NCBI RefSeq assembly: GCF_014651775.1
Contig: NZ_BMXN01000005.1
Span: 1 to 64,000 of the forward strand
Source: Vreelandella hamiltonii
GTDB lineage: Bacteria; Pseudomonadota; Gammaproteobacteria; Pseudomonadales; Halomonadaceae
DNA length: 64,000 nucleotides
Direction: 5' to 3'
The notes beneath the pieces were generated by a model. That model did no database searches. It was not told the DNA's origin and saw only the letters and a list, made by a program, of their open reading frames with translations. Positions 25,994 through 34,762 of this stretch are shown here, in pieces. Made by a program: the position numbers and the translations under genes. Every line of letters begins with the position of its first letter. Within the stretch, counting starts at the first letter, position 1.

Positions 25994-26162
25994 ACCGCGA
26001 TCCTTGATCTACTGATACTACGCACAAAGCGATACTACGCACAAAGCAACTGCCAAGGCCCCTGATGTGGAAGGCGTGCCAAGACGACTCTACGCATGTG
26101 AAGACAAATGCTAATGGAACAAGCGCGAGCTGCCCAGCATAACTTTGCCATGAAGGGCGTTG

Positions 26163-27059
26163 TCAGTGCCGCGCCAGCCTGGGAGTTTTAACGTTTTCGA
26201 TGAGGACGTTACGCAGCGCATGAGCCGCGACGGAGAGCTCCTGATGGGTCAAGATGCCCACTCGACAGGCAATGCTGGGCTCGGTCAGTGGCAGGCAGTG
26301 GGCACCTAGCTCGTCCATTTGTTGAATACACATGGAGGGCACGGCGCTGACGCCCAGACCCGCAGCGACCATGCGCCCCACGGTCGACAGCTGATGGCTT
26401 TCGAAGGCGACGGGCAGTTCGATACCTTGAGTAGCTAATTCCTGTTCCAGCAGGCGCCGTACCATGGAAGGGCGTTGCAGGGTGATCACGTCGTGGCGCA
26501 GCAGCTCTTGCCAATCCAGGCTTTGCCGATGGGCCAACGGGGAGTCGAGGGGGACGACGGCCACGAACTGATCTTCGAAGAGTGGCGTAAAGCTCAAGCT
26601 GCCAGCGCCTTCGGGGGCGAACGCAATGCCCAGCTCGACTTGCCTGGAGCGCACCATGTCCATCACTTCTTCATTGATGACATCGTGCACGGTGACGTTG
26701 ATCTTGGGATAGCGCTGACGGAACTTGACCAGCGCGCCGGGCAGCAAGTTGCAGGCAAACGACGGCATGGCGGCCACGCTCAGCCGTCCCAGCTGCAGGG
26801 TAAAGCGTTGCCGCAAACGTTCTTCGGTGTTGTCCCACTGGGCCAGCAGGTGCTTGGCCAGCGGAAACAGCGACTCCCCCTCGGGTGTGAGCCGAACGCT
26901 ACGCGTGCTGCGAATCAGCAGCTTGCCGCCCAGTGAGTCTTCGAGCCCTTTGATGGCCAGGCTGAGCGCGGGTTGGGAAAGATGCAGGCGTTCGCATGCC
27001 TGAGTAAAGCTGAGTGTTTGGGCCACGGCCAGAAAGGCCCTGAGCTGCTTGACGGTCAT
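26163..27059 (-). CDS. LysR-family regulator, divergent from scoAB
   Basis: A 298-residue regulator with an N-terminal winged HTH (KQLRAFLAVAQTLSFTQACERL, LSQPALSLAIKGLE) and a C-terminal effector domain (about 90-290). It is divergent from scoA-scoB over 186 bp of AT-rich sequence. The usual LysR arrangement makes acetoacetate or 3-hydroxybutyrate metabolism the likely target, and a related metabolite the likely ligand. No certain T-N11-A box was found. Confidence 0.88.
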   Translation of the reverse strand: MTVKQLRAFLAVAQTLSFTQACERLHLSQPALSLAIKGLEDSLGGKLLIRSTRSVRLTPEGESLFPLAKHLLAQWDNTEERLRQRFTLQLGRLSVAAMPSFACNLLPGALVKFRQRYPKINVTVHDVINEEVMDMVRSRQVELGIAFAPEGAGSLSFTPLFEDQFVAVVPLDSPLAHRQSLDWQELLRHDVITLQRPSMVRRLLEQELATQGIELPVAFESHQLSTVGRMVAAGLGVSAVPSMCIQQMDELGAHCLPLTEPSIACRVGILTHQELSVAAHALRNVLIENVKTPRLARH

Positions 27060-27245
27060 GAGAACTCTTTATAAGTTATTAAAATAAATTGATAAGAAAA
27101 ACAAACTTAACAAATATATCACCAGACACAACACTGACTCTATCGAAGCAACTGCATCCAGCGCGCAGCTTTTGTGCCAGACTGGTCAGCAACCACGTAA
27201 CCAACAATATCTGATAACGTTTTACCAACCACGTGAGGCAACACA

Positions 27246-27944
27246 ATGGCAGGATTCGACAAGCGTGTATCTTCCTATGAAGAAGCAATGGAAGGCCTGG
27301 AAAGCGGCATGACCGTGATTGCAGGTGGCTTTGGCCTGTGTGGCATTCCCGAGAACCTGATTGCCGAAATCAAACGCCGTGCGGTCAATGACCTGACCGT
27401 GGTGTCCAACAACTGTGGTGTCGATGGCTTTGGGCTGGGTATCCTCCTCGAAGACCGTCAGATCAGCAAGATCATCGCGTCCTATGTAGGCGAAAACGCA
27501 TTGTTCGAGCAACAGATGCTGAACAATGAAATCGAAGTGGTGCTGACACCGCAAGGTACGCTGGCAGAGAAGATGCGCGCAGGCGGAGCGGGCATCCCGG
27601 CGTTCTTTACAGCCACCGGGTACGGTACGCCGATCGGTGAAGGCAAGGAAGTGCGTGAGTTCGACGGTCGTCACTATATCCTCGAAGAGGCTATCAAGGG
27701 TGACTTCGCCATTGTCAAAGGGTGGAAAGCCGATTGTTACGGCAACGTCATGTACCGCCACACCGCCCAGAACTTCAATCCCATGGCCGCTACTGCCGGC
27801 AAGATCACCGTCGTAGAAGTAGAGGAGATCGTTGAGCCAGGCGAACTGGAGCCCAGTCAGATCCATACGCCGGGTATTTATGTGGATCGCATCATTCAGG
27901 GCACGTTCGAGAAACGTATCGAACAGCGCACCGTGCGCAGCTAA
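27246..27944 (+). CDS. scoA: 3-oxoacid CoA-transferase subunit A
   Basis: Alpha subunit of a heteromeric CoA-transferase that moves CoA from succinyl-CoA or acetyl-CoA to acetoacetate. The 232-residue protein has the family motif [13 protein letters not shown] (about 26-38) and [16 protein letters not shown] precedes the start. scoB follows after 21 bp. With bdhA 3 kb away, it fits 3-hydroxybutyrate or acetoacetate use, for example after polyhydroxybutyrate breakdown. AtoD (acetate-type) cannot be ruled out by motifs alone. Confidence 0.92.
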   Translation: MAGFDKRVSSYEEAMEGLESGMTVIAGGFGLCGIPENLIAEIKRRAVNDLTVVSNNCGVDGFGLGILLEDRQISKIIASYVGENALFEQQMLNNEIEVVLTPQGTLAEKMRAGGAGIPAFFTATGYGTPIGEGKEVREFDGRHYILEEAIKGDFAIVKGWKADCYGNVMYRHTAQNFNPMAATAGKITVVEVEEIVEPGELEPSQIHTPGIYVDRIIQGTFEKRIEQRTVRS

Positions 27945-27965
27945 TCAACGACAAGAGGTGGCACC

Positions 27966-28628
27966 ATGGCTTTGACACGCGAACAAATGGCACAGCGAGT
28001 GGCTCGTGAACTCCAGGACGGGTTCTATGTGAATCTGGGAATCGGTATTCCCACGCTGGTGGCCAACTATATCCCCGACGGCATGGATGTCATGCTGCAG
28101 TCGGAAAACGGCTTGCTGGGCATGGGGCGCTTTCCTACCGAGGAAGAAGTCGACCCTGACATGATCAATGCGGGCAAGCAGACCGTGACAGCACGACCTG
28201 GCGCGGCCATTTTCTCTTCAGCCGAATCCTTTGCGATGATCCGTGGCGGGCACGTGGATTTGACCGTGCTCGGCGCTTTCGAGGTAGATCAGGAAGGCAA
28301 TATCGCGTCCTGGATGATTCCGGGAAAGCTCATCAAGGGCATGGGCGGTGCCATGGACCTGGTGGCGGGTGCCGATAACATCATCTGTACCATGACCCAC
28401 GCTTCCAAGCATGGTGAGTCCAAACTGCTGGAAAAATGCTCGCTGCCGTTGACCGGGGCTGGCTGCATCAATCGAGTGCTGACTGACCTGGCTTACCTTG
28501 AAATCAAGGACGGAGCGTTCATTCTCAAGGAGCGTGCGCCTGGCGTCAGCGTCGAGGAGATCGTCGAAAAGACGGCTGGCAAGCTGATCGTTCCCGATCA
28601 TGTGCCTGAAATGACCTTCGACGTATGA
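27966..28628 (+). CDS. scoB: 3-oxoacid CoA-transferase subunit B
   Basis: Beta subunit of 220 residues carrying the catalytic glutamate in SENGLLGMG (about 43-51). Acyl-CoA is bound through this Glu as a covalent CoA thioester. GAGGTGG precedes the start. It ends 25 bp before the stop of the converging DUF1338 gene, with a hairpin at 28635-28661 as terminator. Confidence 0.93.
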   Translation: MALTREQMAQRVARELQDGFYVNLGIGIPTLVANYIPDGMDVMLQSENGLLGMGRFPTEEEVDPDMINAGKQTVTARPGAAIFSSAESFAMIRGGHVDLTVLGAFEVDQEGNIASWMIPGKLIKGMGGAMDLVAGADNIICTMTHASKHGESKLLEKCSLPLTGAGCINRVLTDLAYLEIKDGAFILKERAPGVSVEEIVEKTAGKLIVPDHVPEMTFDV

Positions 28629-28634
28629 CATGGG

Positions 28635-28664
28635 TGGCGTGGGTCAGTGAGACTCACGCCATTT
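28635..28664. terminator. Hairpin at the scoB 3' end
   Basis: TGGCGTG (28635-28641) and CACGCCA (28655-28661), with additional inner pairs GTC/GAC, then TTT. It overlaps the last codons of the converging gene at 28654. Confidence 0.55.
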
Positions 28665-29421
28665 CGCAGCGGGCATGGAAGGGCAGCAGGATTTCCGCCA
28701 GCCGCTTGTGGTCGTCTTCCACATGGCGCTGTGTCAGCGACAGCCCTCCGAGGCAAAGGCGGTGTTCGTCCCCATCGCTGAACACGATTTTTTGTGGCAT
28801 GGCGGGGTAGAAACGATGATTCAGCAGGCTGGAGACCGAGAAAACCCCGTTTTGCTGGCTATCGAGGGCGTACAGGCCGACATGCTCCAACTGCAGGCCC
28901 AGCGAGTCCAGCGAGGCATTCAGCGTGGCGCAATCGAACCCGGCGTGGTGAAGCCGTGGCCCCATTACCGCCAGCCAGGCGGCCAGTGGATGGGCGGTAT
29001 GCAGCTGTTGGTAGAGCGTCCAGCTGGGCATAGGCCATGGGCGGCCGCGAGACAGCAGATTGTGGCCCTTGCAGTCGGTTGGATGGCTCTGCCGTATCAA
29101 GGCGGTGAGTGCTTCTCTGGGAGCTTTGGAGAGCGTGCCCACCTGGAGTTCGGCGAGCACTAGCCAACTGCTGTCATCGTTAGGTGCCAGCAAATGAATC
29201 AGGAGCCCTTTGTCTGCCATGGCATAGTGGCCAACGGAACGATAGCCCATCCGTGCCAAGGGTATGCTGAGGGCATTGATGGCAAAAGGCCCGTGGTTGA
29301 TCGTCACCAGCGTCAGGTATTCGGCGCTGGCGCTGATGGGCCATAGCCGGAGCGCCCCGATATCCGGATGATTATGGATATAGTCCAGCCAAAGCTGTTG
29401 TAAAAACTCCTCGCGCTGCAT
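28654..29421 (-). CDS. DUF1338-family protein (VOC-like fold, YdcJ/HglS relatives)
   Basis: A 255-residue protein that resembles DUF1338 in three places. NHGPFAINALS then GYRSVGHYAMADKGLL matches the metal-His strand and following motif (about 43-73). LVLAELQVGTLS follows (about 87-98), and MGPRLHHAGFD stands for the second metal-His region. The family includes the 2-oxoadipate dioxygenase/decarboxylase HglS, but this protein is about half that length and its C-terminal part is divergent, so I do not assign that reaction. The ATG at 29421 is preferred because GAGGA is six bases upstream. No lysine-degradation genes are near. Confidence 0.6.
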   Translation of the reverse strand: MQREEFLQQLWLDYIHNHPDIGALRLWPISASAEYLTLVTINHGPFAINALSIPLARMGYRSVGHYAMADKGLLIHLLAPNDDSSWLVLAELQVGTLSKAPREALTALIRQSHPTDCKGHNLLSRGRPWPMPSWTLYQQLHTAHPLAAWLAVMGPRLHHAGFDCATLNASLDSLGLQLEHVGLYALDSQQNGVFSVSSLLNHRFYPAMPQKIVFSDGDEHRLCLGGLSLTQRHVEDDHKRLAEILLPFHARCEMA

Positions 29422-29552
29422 CGCCATTCCTCGCCGCCTGCTGACCTGAGTGAATCGAACACGATCATCGAACGCTCAGTATAGGCAAGCGAGTAGACGC
29501 TGTTTCAACGCGGATTAACGGAGGTTTTAACGCCCGAAGCGGCGAGGCCGGG

Positions 29553-29816
29553 CTAAGAAGCCAGCAGCTGCTTGTCGCGGACGAACTGGTCGAACTCGGT
29601 GTAACCGCCGATGTGCTGTTGGTCGATGAAGACCTGCGGGACGGTATGAATGGGTTTGCCAGCCGTTTTGGCGATATCTTCCTTGGTGACGCCTTCGGAT
29701 GGCATGTCGACGTAGCGATAGCCTTCGATCTTGCCGTTGCTCTCCAGGTGTTCGGCAAGATGTTTGGCGCGTACGCAAAAAGGGCAGGACATACGCCCAA
29801 AAATAACCACGAACAT
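29553..29816 (-). CDS. grxA: Glutaredoxin 1
   Basis: Glutathione-dependent disulfide reductase (87 residues) that can serve ribonucleotide reductase. The active site is CPFC (about 11-14) in FGRMSCPFCVRAKHLAE. A TVPQVFIDQQHIGGYTEF stretch matches E. coli Grx1 closely. The ATG at 29816 has GGAG upstream; the longer frame (to 29900) is not needed. It is divergent from the HybE-like gene, about 150 bp apart. Confidence 0.95.
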   Translation of the reverse strand: MFVVIFGRMSCPFCVRAKHLAEHLESNGKIEGYRYVDMPSEGVTKEDIAKTAGKPIHTVPQVFIDQQHIGGYTEFDQFVRDKQLLAS

Positions 29817-29965
29817 GGTAATGACTCCGTTGAATAAGGTATGACTTGTACAGTAGCGCCCATTGTGGCGTAGCCCGGCGTGTTTCGCCAATAGCAGCAC
29901 ACTACGCTATCCATAAAGCCCTACAATGGACGTCACGCGATCCGTGCATTTACAGGAGCATTCTC

Positions 29966-30397
29966 ATGCAAGTCTTGCAGGCCCACGACTATGGCTATCT
30001 GGCCGAGTTGGCGACCAGCTACCGAGACGCATCGTTATCGGCGCTGAAAAAGGAGGCCCATTACAACCCGCGATTGAGTGTGGATGCGCTGTGCTTTCAA
30101 TACAGCGACCTGCGGATCAGCGGCGCCAGCACGCTGGTAGGCGCGCTGATCACCCCGTGTGCATTATGGATGCTGGTGGTGCCCGAACAGGCAACGCTGT
30201 CTGCCCCTCTGGAAGAGTCTCACGTGGTCTCCTTGCCATCGGGCCGTTATCGCATGACGCTCGAGCGCTTGCCGAACGGTATCGAGTTCTATCAGCGCTG
30301 CATTCTGGACGACCTGAGTGAGCTTGAGAGTCTGCAAGAGGCGTCTCGGCTTGCCCAGCGTATGATGGAGCAGTTGATGTCATCTGACACTCTTTGA
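29966..30397 (+). CDS. HybE-family ([NiFe]-hydrogenase assembly chaperone-like) protein
   Basis: The 143-residue product matches the HybE family pattern: LVGALITPCALWMLVVP (about 53-69) and VSLPSGRYRMTLERLPNGIEFYQ (about 84-106). HybE is a Tat proofreading chaperone of hydrogenase-2 in E. coli. No hydrogenase gene is in the window, and halomonads are generally aerobic heterotrophs, so the role may differ. The ATG at 29966 is chosen because ACAGGAG lies upstream. Confidence 0.7.
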   Translation: MQVLQAHDYGYLAELATSYRDASLSALKKEAHYNPRLSVDALCFQYSDLRISGASTLVGALITPCALWMLVVPEQATLSAPLEESHVVSLPSGRYRMTLERLPNGIEFYQRCILDDLSELESLQEASRLAQRMMEQLMSSDTL

Positions 30398-30490
30398 ATT
30401 TACTTGGCAGAAGGCAGAAGCCCGAGACAGCACCTATAGTTTTAAGTGTTTATATCTTCATTTCAGACACATCGATAAAAGGAAGCCTGC

Positions 30491-31264
30491 ATGTCAGCAG
30501 ATAAAGCGTCAACGCCCCGTGTTGCAGTCGTCACCGGTACCAGCAGTGGTATCGGTGCCGCTGTGGTCAAGCATTTTTGCGAGCAGGGCCACCAGGTCTT
30601 GGCAGTGGATTTCAACGAGGCGGGTCAGGAGGTGGCTGACCAGGCCGGTGCGGCGTTCTACAAGGCCGATTTGACCGACCCGGACGCCTGCCGTGGTGCC
30701 ATTGCCGACGCCGTGAAGCGCTTTGGTGGCGTGGATATCCTGGTGAACAATGCTGGCATCCAGCACGTCGCGGCCATCGAGTCGTTCCCCGAAGAGAAGT
30801 GGCGGCAAATCATCGACCTGATGTTGACCGCGCCTTTCCTGCTGACCCAGGCCGCCTGGCCGCACATGCGTCAGAGGGGGTGGGGGCGGGTCATCAATAT
30901 CGCTTCTATCCATGCCCAGGTGGCGTCTCCTGGCAAGGCGGCCTACATCAGTGCCAAACATGGCATGATCGGACTGACCAAGACGGCGGCCCTAGAAGGG
31001 GGCGAGCAGGGCATCACGGCCAATGCCATTTGCCCGGCCTACGTCAAGACGCCGCTGGTCGACAATCAGATTGCCGACCAGGCAAAGCTCAATAACATGG
31101 ATGAGCAGGAAGTGATCGAGAAGATCATGTTGAAAAACGCGGCGGTGAAACGCCTGATCGAGCCTTCCGAAGTGGCCCAGCTAGTCGCTTATCTGGCGTC
31201 GGATGCCGCTGGCGCGGTGACCGGTGCCAGCTGGAACATCGACCTGGGCTGGACTGCCCACTAA
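30491..31264 (+). CDS. bdhA: 3-hydroxybutyrate dehydrogenase
   Basis: Short-chain dehydrogenase oxidising 3-hydroxybutyrate to acetoacetate with NAD+. The 257-residue protein has TGTSSGIG (about 15-22), NNAG (about 89-92), catalytic Ser-Tyr-Lys in NIASIHAQ and YISAKHG, and a C-terminal GASWNIDLGWTAH like known 3-HBDHs. AAAAGGAAG precedes the start. Its product feeds the CoA-transferase at 27246-28628. Its stop overlaps the stop region of the converging response regulator by 4 bp. Confidence 0.93.
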   Translation: MSADKASTPRVAVVTGTSSGIGAAVVKHFCEQGHQVLAVDFNEAGQEVADQAGAAFYKADLTDPDACRGAIADAVKRFGGVDILVNNAGIQHVAAIESFPEEKWRQIIDLMLTAPFLLTQAAWPHMRQRGWGRVINIASIHAQVASPGKAAYISAKHGMIGLTKTAALEGGEQGITANAICPAYVKTPLVDNQIADQAKLNNMDEQEVIEKIMLKNAAVKRLIEPSEVAQLVAYLASDAAGAVTGASWNIDLGWTAH

Positions 31265-31800
31265 CGGCGTACCGGGCGCTTCTGCAGCTTGCGCTGAAGC
31301 GTCCGGCGATGCATGCCAAGGGCTCTTGCCGTAGCCGAAATGTTGCCATCGTGCTCCTGTAGCACTTTCTGGATGTGCTCCCAGGTAATGCGGTTGATCG
31401 AGGGTGGGTTGTCGGCCAGCTCCACGTTGGGGTCGGCCTCCGGGTGTTCGAAAGCCGCCATGACGTCATCGGCGTCGGCGGGTTTGCACAGGTAGTTGAT
31501 GGCTCCCAGCTTGATGGCTTCGACGGCGGTGGCAATGCTGGAGTACCCGGTCAGTACGACGATACGGCAACCCGGCACGGTATTGAGCAGCTCGGGCAGT
31601 AGTTTGAGCCCTGAGCTGTGCTCGAGCTTCAAATCCAGCGTGGCCATGGTGGGCAGGAACTGCGCGGCGGTCGCCATGGCCTGGTCGGCGTCATGGGCTA
31701 CCATCACGTCGAAGCCACGGCGCGTCAGCGCGCGGCTCAGTACGTGACAGAACATTTCATCATCATCTACGATCAACAGGCGCTGGTCTTGGTTCTGCAT
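31261..31800 (-). CDS. RegA/PrrA/ActR-type response regulator
   Basis: A 179-residue redox response regulator. The receiver domain (about 4-118) has acidic residues DDDE, a phospho-acceptor Asp in ATLDLKLE and a Lys in CKPADADD. A short Pro linker leads to a Fis-type HTH (WEHIQKVLQEHDGNISATARALGMHRRTLQRKLQKRP), nearly the RegA consensus. The ATG at 31800 has GAGGA upstream. It is 37 bp downstream of the RegB-type kinase. Confidence 0.92.
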   Translation of the reverse strand: MQNQDQRLLIVDDDEMFCHVLSRALTRRGFDVMVAHDADQAMATAAQFLPTMATLDLKLEHSSGLKLLPELLNTVPGCRIVVLTGYSSIATAVEAIKLGAINYLCKPADADDVMAAFEHPEADPNVELADNPPSINRITWEHIQKVLQEHDGNISATARALGMHRRTLQRKLQKRPVRR

Positions 31801-31837
31801 GGCATCCTCGATGGTCTGACTTGGCACTGATGGCAGG

Positions 31838-33109
31838 CTAGCCCGGTGCGGAGCAGCGTGGCAGCGTCACCTCCGTCAGTGTTCCCCCTTCCGGGTGATT
31901 ATACAGGCTTACACCACCACCAAACCGATTGATCGTGGCGTGAGTCAGGAAAAGCCCGATGCCCATCCCCTTGCTCTTGGTCGATACGAAGGTATCACCC
32001 AACTGGTCAGCTATCGACATCGCAATGCCGGGGCCATGGTCGCGGATATCGATCACGACGCTCTCGTCCTGCCAATCCAGGCGAATGGCGATGTGCTCGG
32101 GGTTGGCATCGGCGGCGTTGTTGAGCAGGTTGGTGAGGGCCTGATCGAGGGTGGCATCTACCGCAATCCATGGTCGTCCCCGCCGCTCGGCCACGTCGAA
32201 AAGGTGGTTGACGTCAGGACGGATCACCAGCCAGCGCTGGACCACGCCTGCCAGCCATACTTCGGCGTCGAGGATCTCCGGCTCGGCCATGCGCCGCCGG
32301 TCGGCGTTGTTGACCAGATGCTGCAGCCGCGACTTGCAGATATCCACCTGCTGGCGCAGAAGCGCGATGTCATCGGCAAGCGCCGAGTCCTGGGCTGCGT
32401 CAGCCTGCATCTCTTTCAGCAGCACGGCCATGGTCGACAGCGGAGTACCCAGCTCATGGGCCGTGCCGGCGGCCTGGGTAGCCACTGCCAGCACCTGCTC
32501 GTTGCGCAGTGCGGCTTCCCGGGTGCGCGATAGTGCTTTGTCTCGGCTGCGTAGGGCATGGGCCATCTTGTAGATAAAAAAGGTCACGAGCCCCGCCGAC
32601 AGGCCAAAGTTGAGCCACATGCCCAGCACATGCAGGCTTAAAGGGCCGTCACTGCTGATATGCCCCAGCTGCGGTATGGGGTGGTAGAAAAACATCAGGA
32701 AGGTGTAGCCGCCCATGGCACAGGCGGCAATGATCCAGGCGTGTCGCCACGGCAGTGTGGCAGCGGCAATGGTCACCGGCACCAGGTAGTAGGTGATGAA
32801 AGGGTTGGTAGACCCCCCGGAAAAATAGAACAGCAGCGTCAGCCCGGTGATATCTGCCAGCAGGTGGGCCAGATACTCGATATGGGTGACCGCTCTGGGG
32901 CGGCCCAGCCGCCACCAGGTGGCAATATTCAGCATGCCCATGGCGATGACTACGCTGACCACCGCTGTGACCGGCAGATTGAACGCCAGCAGCTCGATGC
33001 CGACGATGATCGCCATCAGAAAGCCCGTCCAGGTGATCCCCCGTACGATGGTCAGCCGGACCAGGTTGCGGTTGGGCGTGGAGAGCGGCAGGGGCAGAGC
33101 GGTAGCCAT
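31838..33109 (-). CDS. RegB/PrrB/ActS-type redox-sensing histidine kinase
   Basis: Membrane sensor kinase of 423 residues. Six hydrophobic helices cover residues about 25-190. The quinone-binding motif GGSTNPF (GGXXNPF) is present at about 99-105. The H-box HELGTPLSTM is followed by a Cys in QQVDICKSRL, at the place of the RegB redox Cys, and the C-terminal ATPase has NLLNNAADA, DHGPGI and GMGIGLFL boxes. With the regulator at 31261 it forms a RegB-RegA pair that responds to the redox state of the quinone pool. Confidence 0.93.
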   Translation of the reverse strand: MATALPLPLSTPNRNLVRLTIVRGITWTGFLMAIIVGIELLAFNLPVTAVVSVVIAMGMLNIATWWRLGRPRAVTHIEYLAHLLADITGLTLLFYFSGGSTNPFITYYLVPVTIAAATLPWRHAWIIAACAMGGYTFLMFFYHPIPQLGHISSDGPLSLHVLGMWLNFGLSAGLVTFFIYKMAHALRSRDKALSRTREAALRNEQVLAVATQAAGTAHELGTPLSTMAVLLKEMQADAAQDSALADDIALLRQQVDICKSRLQHLVNNADRRRMAEPEILDAEVWLAGVVQRWLVIRPDVNHLFDVAERRGRPWIAVDATLDQALTNLLNNAADANPEHIAIRLDWQDESVVIDIRDHGPGIAMSIADQLGDTFVSTKSKGMGIGLFLTHATINRFGGGVSLYNHPEGGTLTEVTLPRCSAPG

Positions 33110-33115
33110 GGACGA

Positions 33116-33532
33116 TTACTTGTTCGATGTCTTGACGCTATGAATCACGAACTTGATGAATAGCGTCATGACGAAGGTTAACCAGCCCGCTGATGCCAGC
33201 AGGTTGAACAGCAGTATTTTGGGTGGCAGCCAGGCAGTGCCCAACAGCGTTTCCAGCAGGATATGGAAAAACATGGCCAGCAACAGGGGCAGGGCCAATG
33301 TGTGCATCCACATGTCGGTGCGCCGCTTGCGAATGTGGTAGCGCATCAGCAGATAGCGCAGCGGTCGGTGTGCCCAACTGAACAGCAGCAGTGCGCCCAC
33401 CACGAACAACATGGCCAGCGTAGGCTCGGTACTCTGCTGATACATGGAAATGGAGATCGACCAGGCAAGGCCTAGCCACACCAACCCCTCTATGCTGGCA
33501 ATGACATCCGCATAGCGTCGTACGTTCTGCAT
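33116..33532 (-). CDS. Small membrane protein of unknown function
   Basis: A roughly 138-residue protein with three or four hydrophobic helices (about 15-55, then 75-100 and 108-130) and a basic loop (RYHIRKRRTD). It is six bp upstream of the RegB gene in the same direction, so it is very likely co-transcribed and may be a partner or accessory to the kinase. The first ATG is at 33544, but AAGGA sits 11 bases before the ATG at 33532. I do not recognise the family. Confidence 0.65.
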   Translation of the reverse strand: MQNVRRYADVIASIEGLVWLGLAWSISISMYQQSTEPTLAMLFVVGALLLFSWAHRPLRYLLMRYHIRKRRTDMWMHTLALPLLLAMFFHILLETLLGTAWLPPKILLFNLLASAGWLTFVMTLFIKFVIHSVKTSNK

Positions 33533-33682
33533 AAACAACAGCATCCTTGGTCTTGCAACGTGGCGTCATGATACGACACTTGGCTGGGCCTGTGGGGGTC
33601 GTGTGCAGATTTATCCCACGGGGCGATTGGGTATACTGTGCAGCCGTGACACCCCTCTTTCACTTTCAAGACAGGACTTGCC

Positions 33683-34720
33683 GTGGACGCTATCACGATC
33701 ACTCGCCCCGACGATTGGCACCTTCACCTTCGCGACGACGAGGCGCTGAATGCGGTGGTAGGCCATACCGCAGCCCAGATGGGGCGGGCCATCATCATGC
33801 CCAACCTCAAGCCGCCGGTGACGACGACCGAGCAGGCCATGGCCTATCGTGAACGTATCCTGGCGGCCTTGCCGGAAGGTAGCGCGTTCGAGCCGCTGAT
33901 GGTGCTGTACCTCACCGACACAACGCCCGCAGAAGAGATCGAACGTGCTGTCGCCAGCGGTGTGGTCAAAGCGGTCAAGCTCTATCCGGCGGGGGCAACA
34001 ACCAACTCGGCTTCCGGCGTCACCGATATCGCTCATTGCGACGCAGCCATTGCCACCATGGCACGGCTGGGAATGCCGCTGCTGGTGCATGGCGAAGTGA
34101 CCGACCATGACATCGACATCTTCGATCGTGAAGCCGTGTTCATCGAGCGCGTCATGAAGCCTCTGTTGGCTCGTCACCCGACGTTGAAGGTCGTGTTCGA
34201 ACACATCACGACGCAGCAAGCCGCTGAATTCGTCGCTGACGCGTCGGACAATGTCGCAGCGACCATCACCGCTCACCACCTGTTGTTCAATCGTAACCAG
34301 ATGCTGGCCGGTGGTATTCGTCCTCACTACTACTGCCTGCCAATCCTGAAGCGTGAGCAGCATCGTCAGGCGCTGTTGAAAGCGGCCACCAGCGGCAGTG
34401 CGAAATTCTTTCTGGGAACCGACAGCGCTCCTCACGCCAAGGGCGACAAGGAATCAAGCTGCGGCTGCGCCGGCGCCTATACGGCACCTGCCGCTATCGA
34501 GCTTTACGCGATGGCGTTCGAGTCGGTTGGGGCACTGGACAAGCTGGAGGCATTCGCCAGCCTGAACGGGCCGCGTTTTTATGGGCTGGCGCCCAATGCC
34601 GATACGGTTACTCTGGTGCGCCGGGAGTGGCAGCTGCCGGAAAGCTACCCTTATGCTGCAGGGCAGACCATCGTGCCTTTGCAGGCGGGTGAAACCCTGG
34701 CGTGGCAAATGGAGGGGTAA
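33683..34720 (+). CDS. pyrC: Dihydroorotase (class II)
   Basis: Zinc enzyme interconverting N-carbamoyl-aspartate and dihydroorotate in pyrimidine synthesis. The 345-residue protein starts at a GTG with CAGGA upstream. HLHLRD (about 14-19) gives two zinc ligands, and [14 protein letters not shown] (about 99-112) holds the carboxylated lysine. The remaining His and Asp appear in HGEVTD and GTDSAPH. It matches E. coli PyrC-type enzymes in length and motifs. Confidence 0.96.
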   Translation: MDAITITRPDDWHLHLRDDEALNAVVGHTAAQMGRAIIMPNLKPPVTTTEQAMAYRERILAALPEGSAFEPLMVLYLTDTTPAEEIERAVASGVVKAVKLYPAGATTNSASGVTDIAHCDAAIATMARLGMPLLVHGEVTDHDIDIFDREAVFIERVMKPLLARHPTLKVVFEHITTQQAAEFVADASDNVAATITAHHLLFNRNQMLAGGIRPHYYCLPILKREQHRQALLKAATSGSAKFFLGTDSAPHAKGDKESSCGCAGAYTAPAAIELYAMAFESVGALDKLEAFASLNGPRFYGLAPNADTVTLVRREWQLPESYPYAAGQTIVPLQAGETLAWQMEG

Positions 34721-34726
34721 GAGGTG

Positions 34727-34757
34727 AACCCCCATCGCCTGGCGGCGATGGGGGTTT
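34727..34757. terminator. Bidirectional terminator between pyrC and mtnN
   Basis: Perfect 13-bp arms (34727-34739 and 34744-34756) with a TGGC loop between converging genes. The T-run is only two or three bases on either side, so strength is uncertain. Confidence 0.65.
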
Positions 34758-34762
34758 CAGAG

